A stretch of 37,627 bases of DNA, from NCBI GenBank assembly GCA_900758475.1, contig CAAERQ010000012.1:1-37627 (forward strand), given 5' to 3'. The notes below the pieces were generated by a model. It was not told the DNA's origin. It did no database searches and was given only the letters and a program-made list of their open reading frames with translations. The position numbers and the translations under genes are program-made. Shown here piece by piece: positions 36,968-37,627 of the stretch (position 1 is its first letter; every line of letters begins with the position of its first letter). Source of the stretch: an uncultured Collinsella sp. (lineage in GTDB: Bacteria; Actinomycetota; Coriobacteriia; Coriobacteriales; Coriobacteriaceae).

Positions 36968-37323
36968 AATGGGAGGAGGGCGCGGGCGCGGTCCGGATGG
37001 GCCGCGCTTTTCCTTTCCCGGGGATGCGGAACTCCCACCGTCCAAGTGCCTCGGACGGTGGGAGCTGGATACGACGATATACTGCGCGTGCAACGGGGAC
37101 ACGCGCCTCCTTTTCGGTTGACTCCACCAGTTCGTACAGAGACTTTTCGATTTCCCGCTTTGATTTGGAGGGCTGAAATTCCATATTTCTGGAATACGGC
37201 ACGAGGCTGAGCTTCGAAATCGCGTCTTGCGTCGGTAGATTGTTCCGCGTCCGCGACCAGTTTTTCAAGGGTGCTAAGCTGGGACTGTATTGAGAGCTTG
37301 TTTAGGTGGTTCACATTGTCCAT
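36952..37323 (-). CDS. Possible RiPP precursor-like ORF or its remnant
   Basis: From ATG 37323 the frame gives a ~50-residue helical leader-like segment ending with RRDFEAQPRAVFQKYGI, which fits the 'F..nPraVl.kyGi' pattern seen in several RiPP leader peptides. A basic stretch with GGACPRCTRSISS follows. The last part reads through the 37032-37064 hairpin and the terminator and into the 3' end of the opposite gene, so the true C-terminus is doubtful; it may be truncated. The ribosome binding site is weak, and no modification enzymes are in the window. Confidence 0.3.
   Translation of the reverse strand: MDNVNHLNKLSIQSQLSTLEKLVADAEQSTDARRDFEAQPRAVFQKYGISALQIKAGNRKVSVRTGGVNRKGGACPRCTRSISSYPAPTVRGTWTVGVPHPRERKSAAHPDRARALLPFHPAT
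36986..37016 (+). terminator. Terminator after the DUF2958-DUF4313 pair
   Basis: GCGCGGTCC pairs with GGGCCGCGC across GGAT (one T-G wobble), followed by TTTTCCTTT. A further perfect hairpin (CTCCCACCGTCC/GGACGGTGGGAG, 37032-37064) follows. Confidence 0.7.
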
Positions 37324-37454
37324 AGCGGTGACCACCAATGTTGAATAGCTGTCTTGAAAGACTGTGTCACGCTAGTGTCGGTATCGATTTGATATTACGA
37401 ACAAATTAGAACTAAATGGATATAGTTTCCATACTAATTAAAACAAATTTGCAT

Positions 37455-37476
37455 TCAAGTTTTTATTTAAACTTGA
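37455..37476. promoter_or_regulatory. 8-bp palindrome upstream of the DUF1648-like ORF (possible operator)
   Basis: TCAAGTTT (37455-37462) and AAACTTGA (37469-37476) with a 6-nt spacer, in an AT-rich stretch (37360-37480) starting 33 nt before the GTG at 37488. It may be an operator or the end of an AT-rich promoter region. Confidence 0.4.
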
Positions 37477-37487
37477 TTTAAGGCGGA

Positions 37488-37627
37488 GTGGAATGTGAGC
37501 GCGCAAGGAGATGCGGAATCGATGAGAGCCTCAAAAAAACTACTGCAGTGTTATCATCTTTCATCCTCTCTATTCTTCCATTTCTGATTCTATGGGCGGC
37601 TTGGTCAGTCCTCCCTGATACAATTCC
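37488..37627 (+). CDS. DUF1648/SdpI-like membrane protein, N-terminal fragment (cut by window edge)
   Basis: From GTG 37488 the frame reads without a stop to the window end. After a short charged start (ECERARRCGIDESLKK) comes a clear membrane helix (TAVLSSFILSILPFLILWAA) followed by WSVLPDTIP. The 'LPDtIP' right after a helix is the hallmark of DUF1648, found in SdpI-type immunity proteins and related membrane proteins. The ribosome binding site (AAGGCGG) is very close to the GTG. A frameshifted alternative in the preceding frame ends in a stop. Confidence 0.45.
   Translation, partial: MECERARRCGIDESLKKTTAVLSSFILSILPFLILWAAWSVLPDTI

Overview
The window is a GC-rich bacterial chromosome segment, mostly compact with 5'-AGGAGG-type ribosome binding sites. 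Gene content suggests a gut Coriobacteriia (Actinomycetota), most likely Collinsella. The pointers are a LuxR regulator with a multi-pass membrane N-terminus, an NfnAB pair, a folP-folK fusion, an ECF transporter with two fused ATPases, a class B sortase and an LPxTG-like surface protein. This assignment is inferred from family knowledge; no 16S or other diagnostic gene is present.

Left part (1-7.5 kb): purine synthesis genes (purE, purF, purM-purN) interspersed with a class B sortase, a MoaE-like protein and a CmpB-family membrane protein. Middle (7.6-14.1 kb): a PTS IIA domain protein, a parvulin foldase, a GatB/YqeY protein, a four-gene polar amino-acid ABC transporter and a cytidylate-kinase-like protein. 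At 14.1-18 kb lie a frameshifted membrane LuxR gene, a large sortase-substrate-like surface protein and a striking array of hairpins. From 18 to 24.2 kb the genes run leftward: nfnA-nfnB, pth, prs and glmU. From 24.4 to 27.6 kb is an ECF transporter operon (T, fused A-A', S). From 28 to 33.4 kb are xth, a sirtuin, folP-folK, a degenerate biotin-ligase-like protein and coaX.

An initiator tRNA gene at 33.6 kb marks the edge of an accessory region running to the right end. It holds small orphan ORFs, a DUF4268/PD-(D/E)XK-like protein, DUF2958 and probable DUF4313 proteins typical of integrative elements, then an AT-rich tail with a RiPP-leader-like ORF and the start of a DUF1648-type membrane protein. 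No integrase, transposase or CRISPR-Cas gene is visible.

The most unusual content is between genes. There are (i) six 15-nt motifs alternating in orientation every 40-41 bp (17752-17968), where imperfect pairs are rescued by G-U wobble; (ii) two homologous ~160-nt elements with different but self-complementary 30-nt arms (27651-28058); (iii) a dispersed family of palindromes carrying GGGGACAGG, including three copies of one hairpin; (iv) a 191-bp element with inverted ends translated as the linker of the fused ECF ATPase; (v) a 104-nt hairpin after the ABC transporter; and (vi) twin palindromes in which coaX terminates. These look like families of small non-autonomous repeats and/or structured RNAs and are the best candidates for something undescribed.
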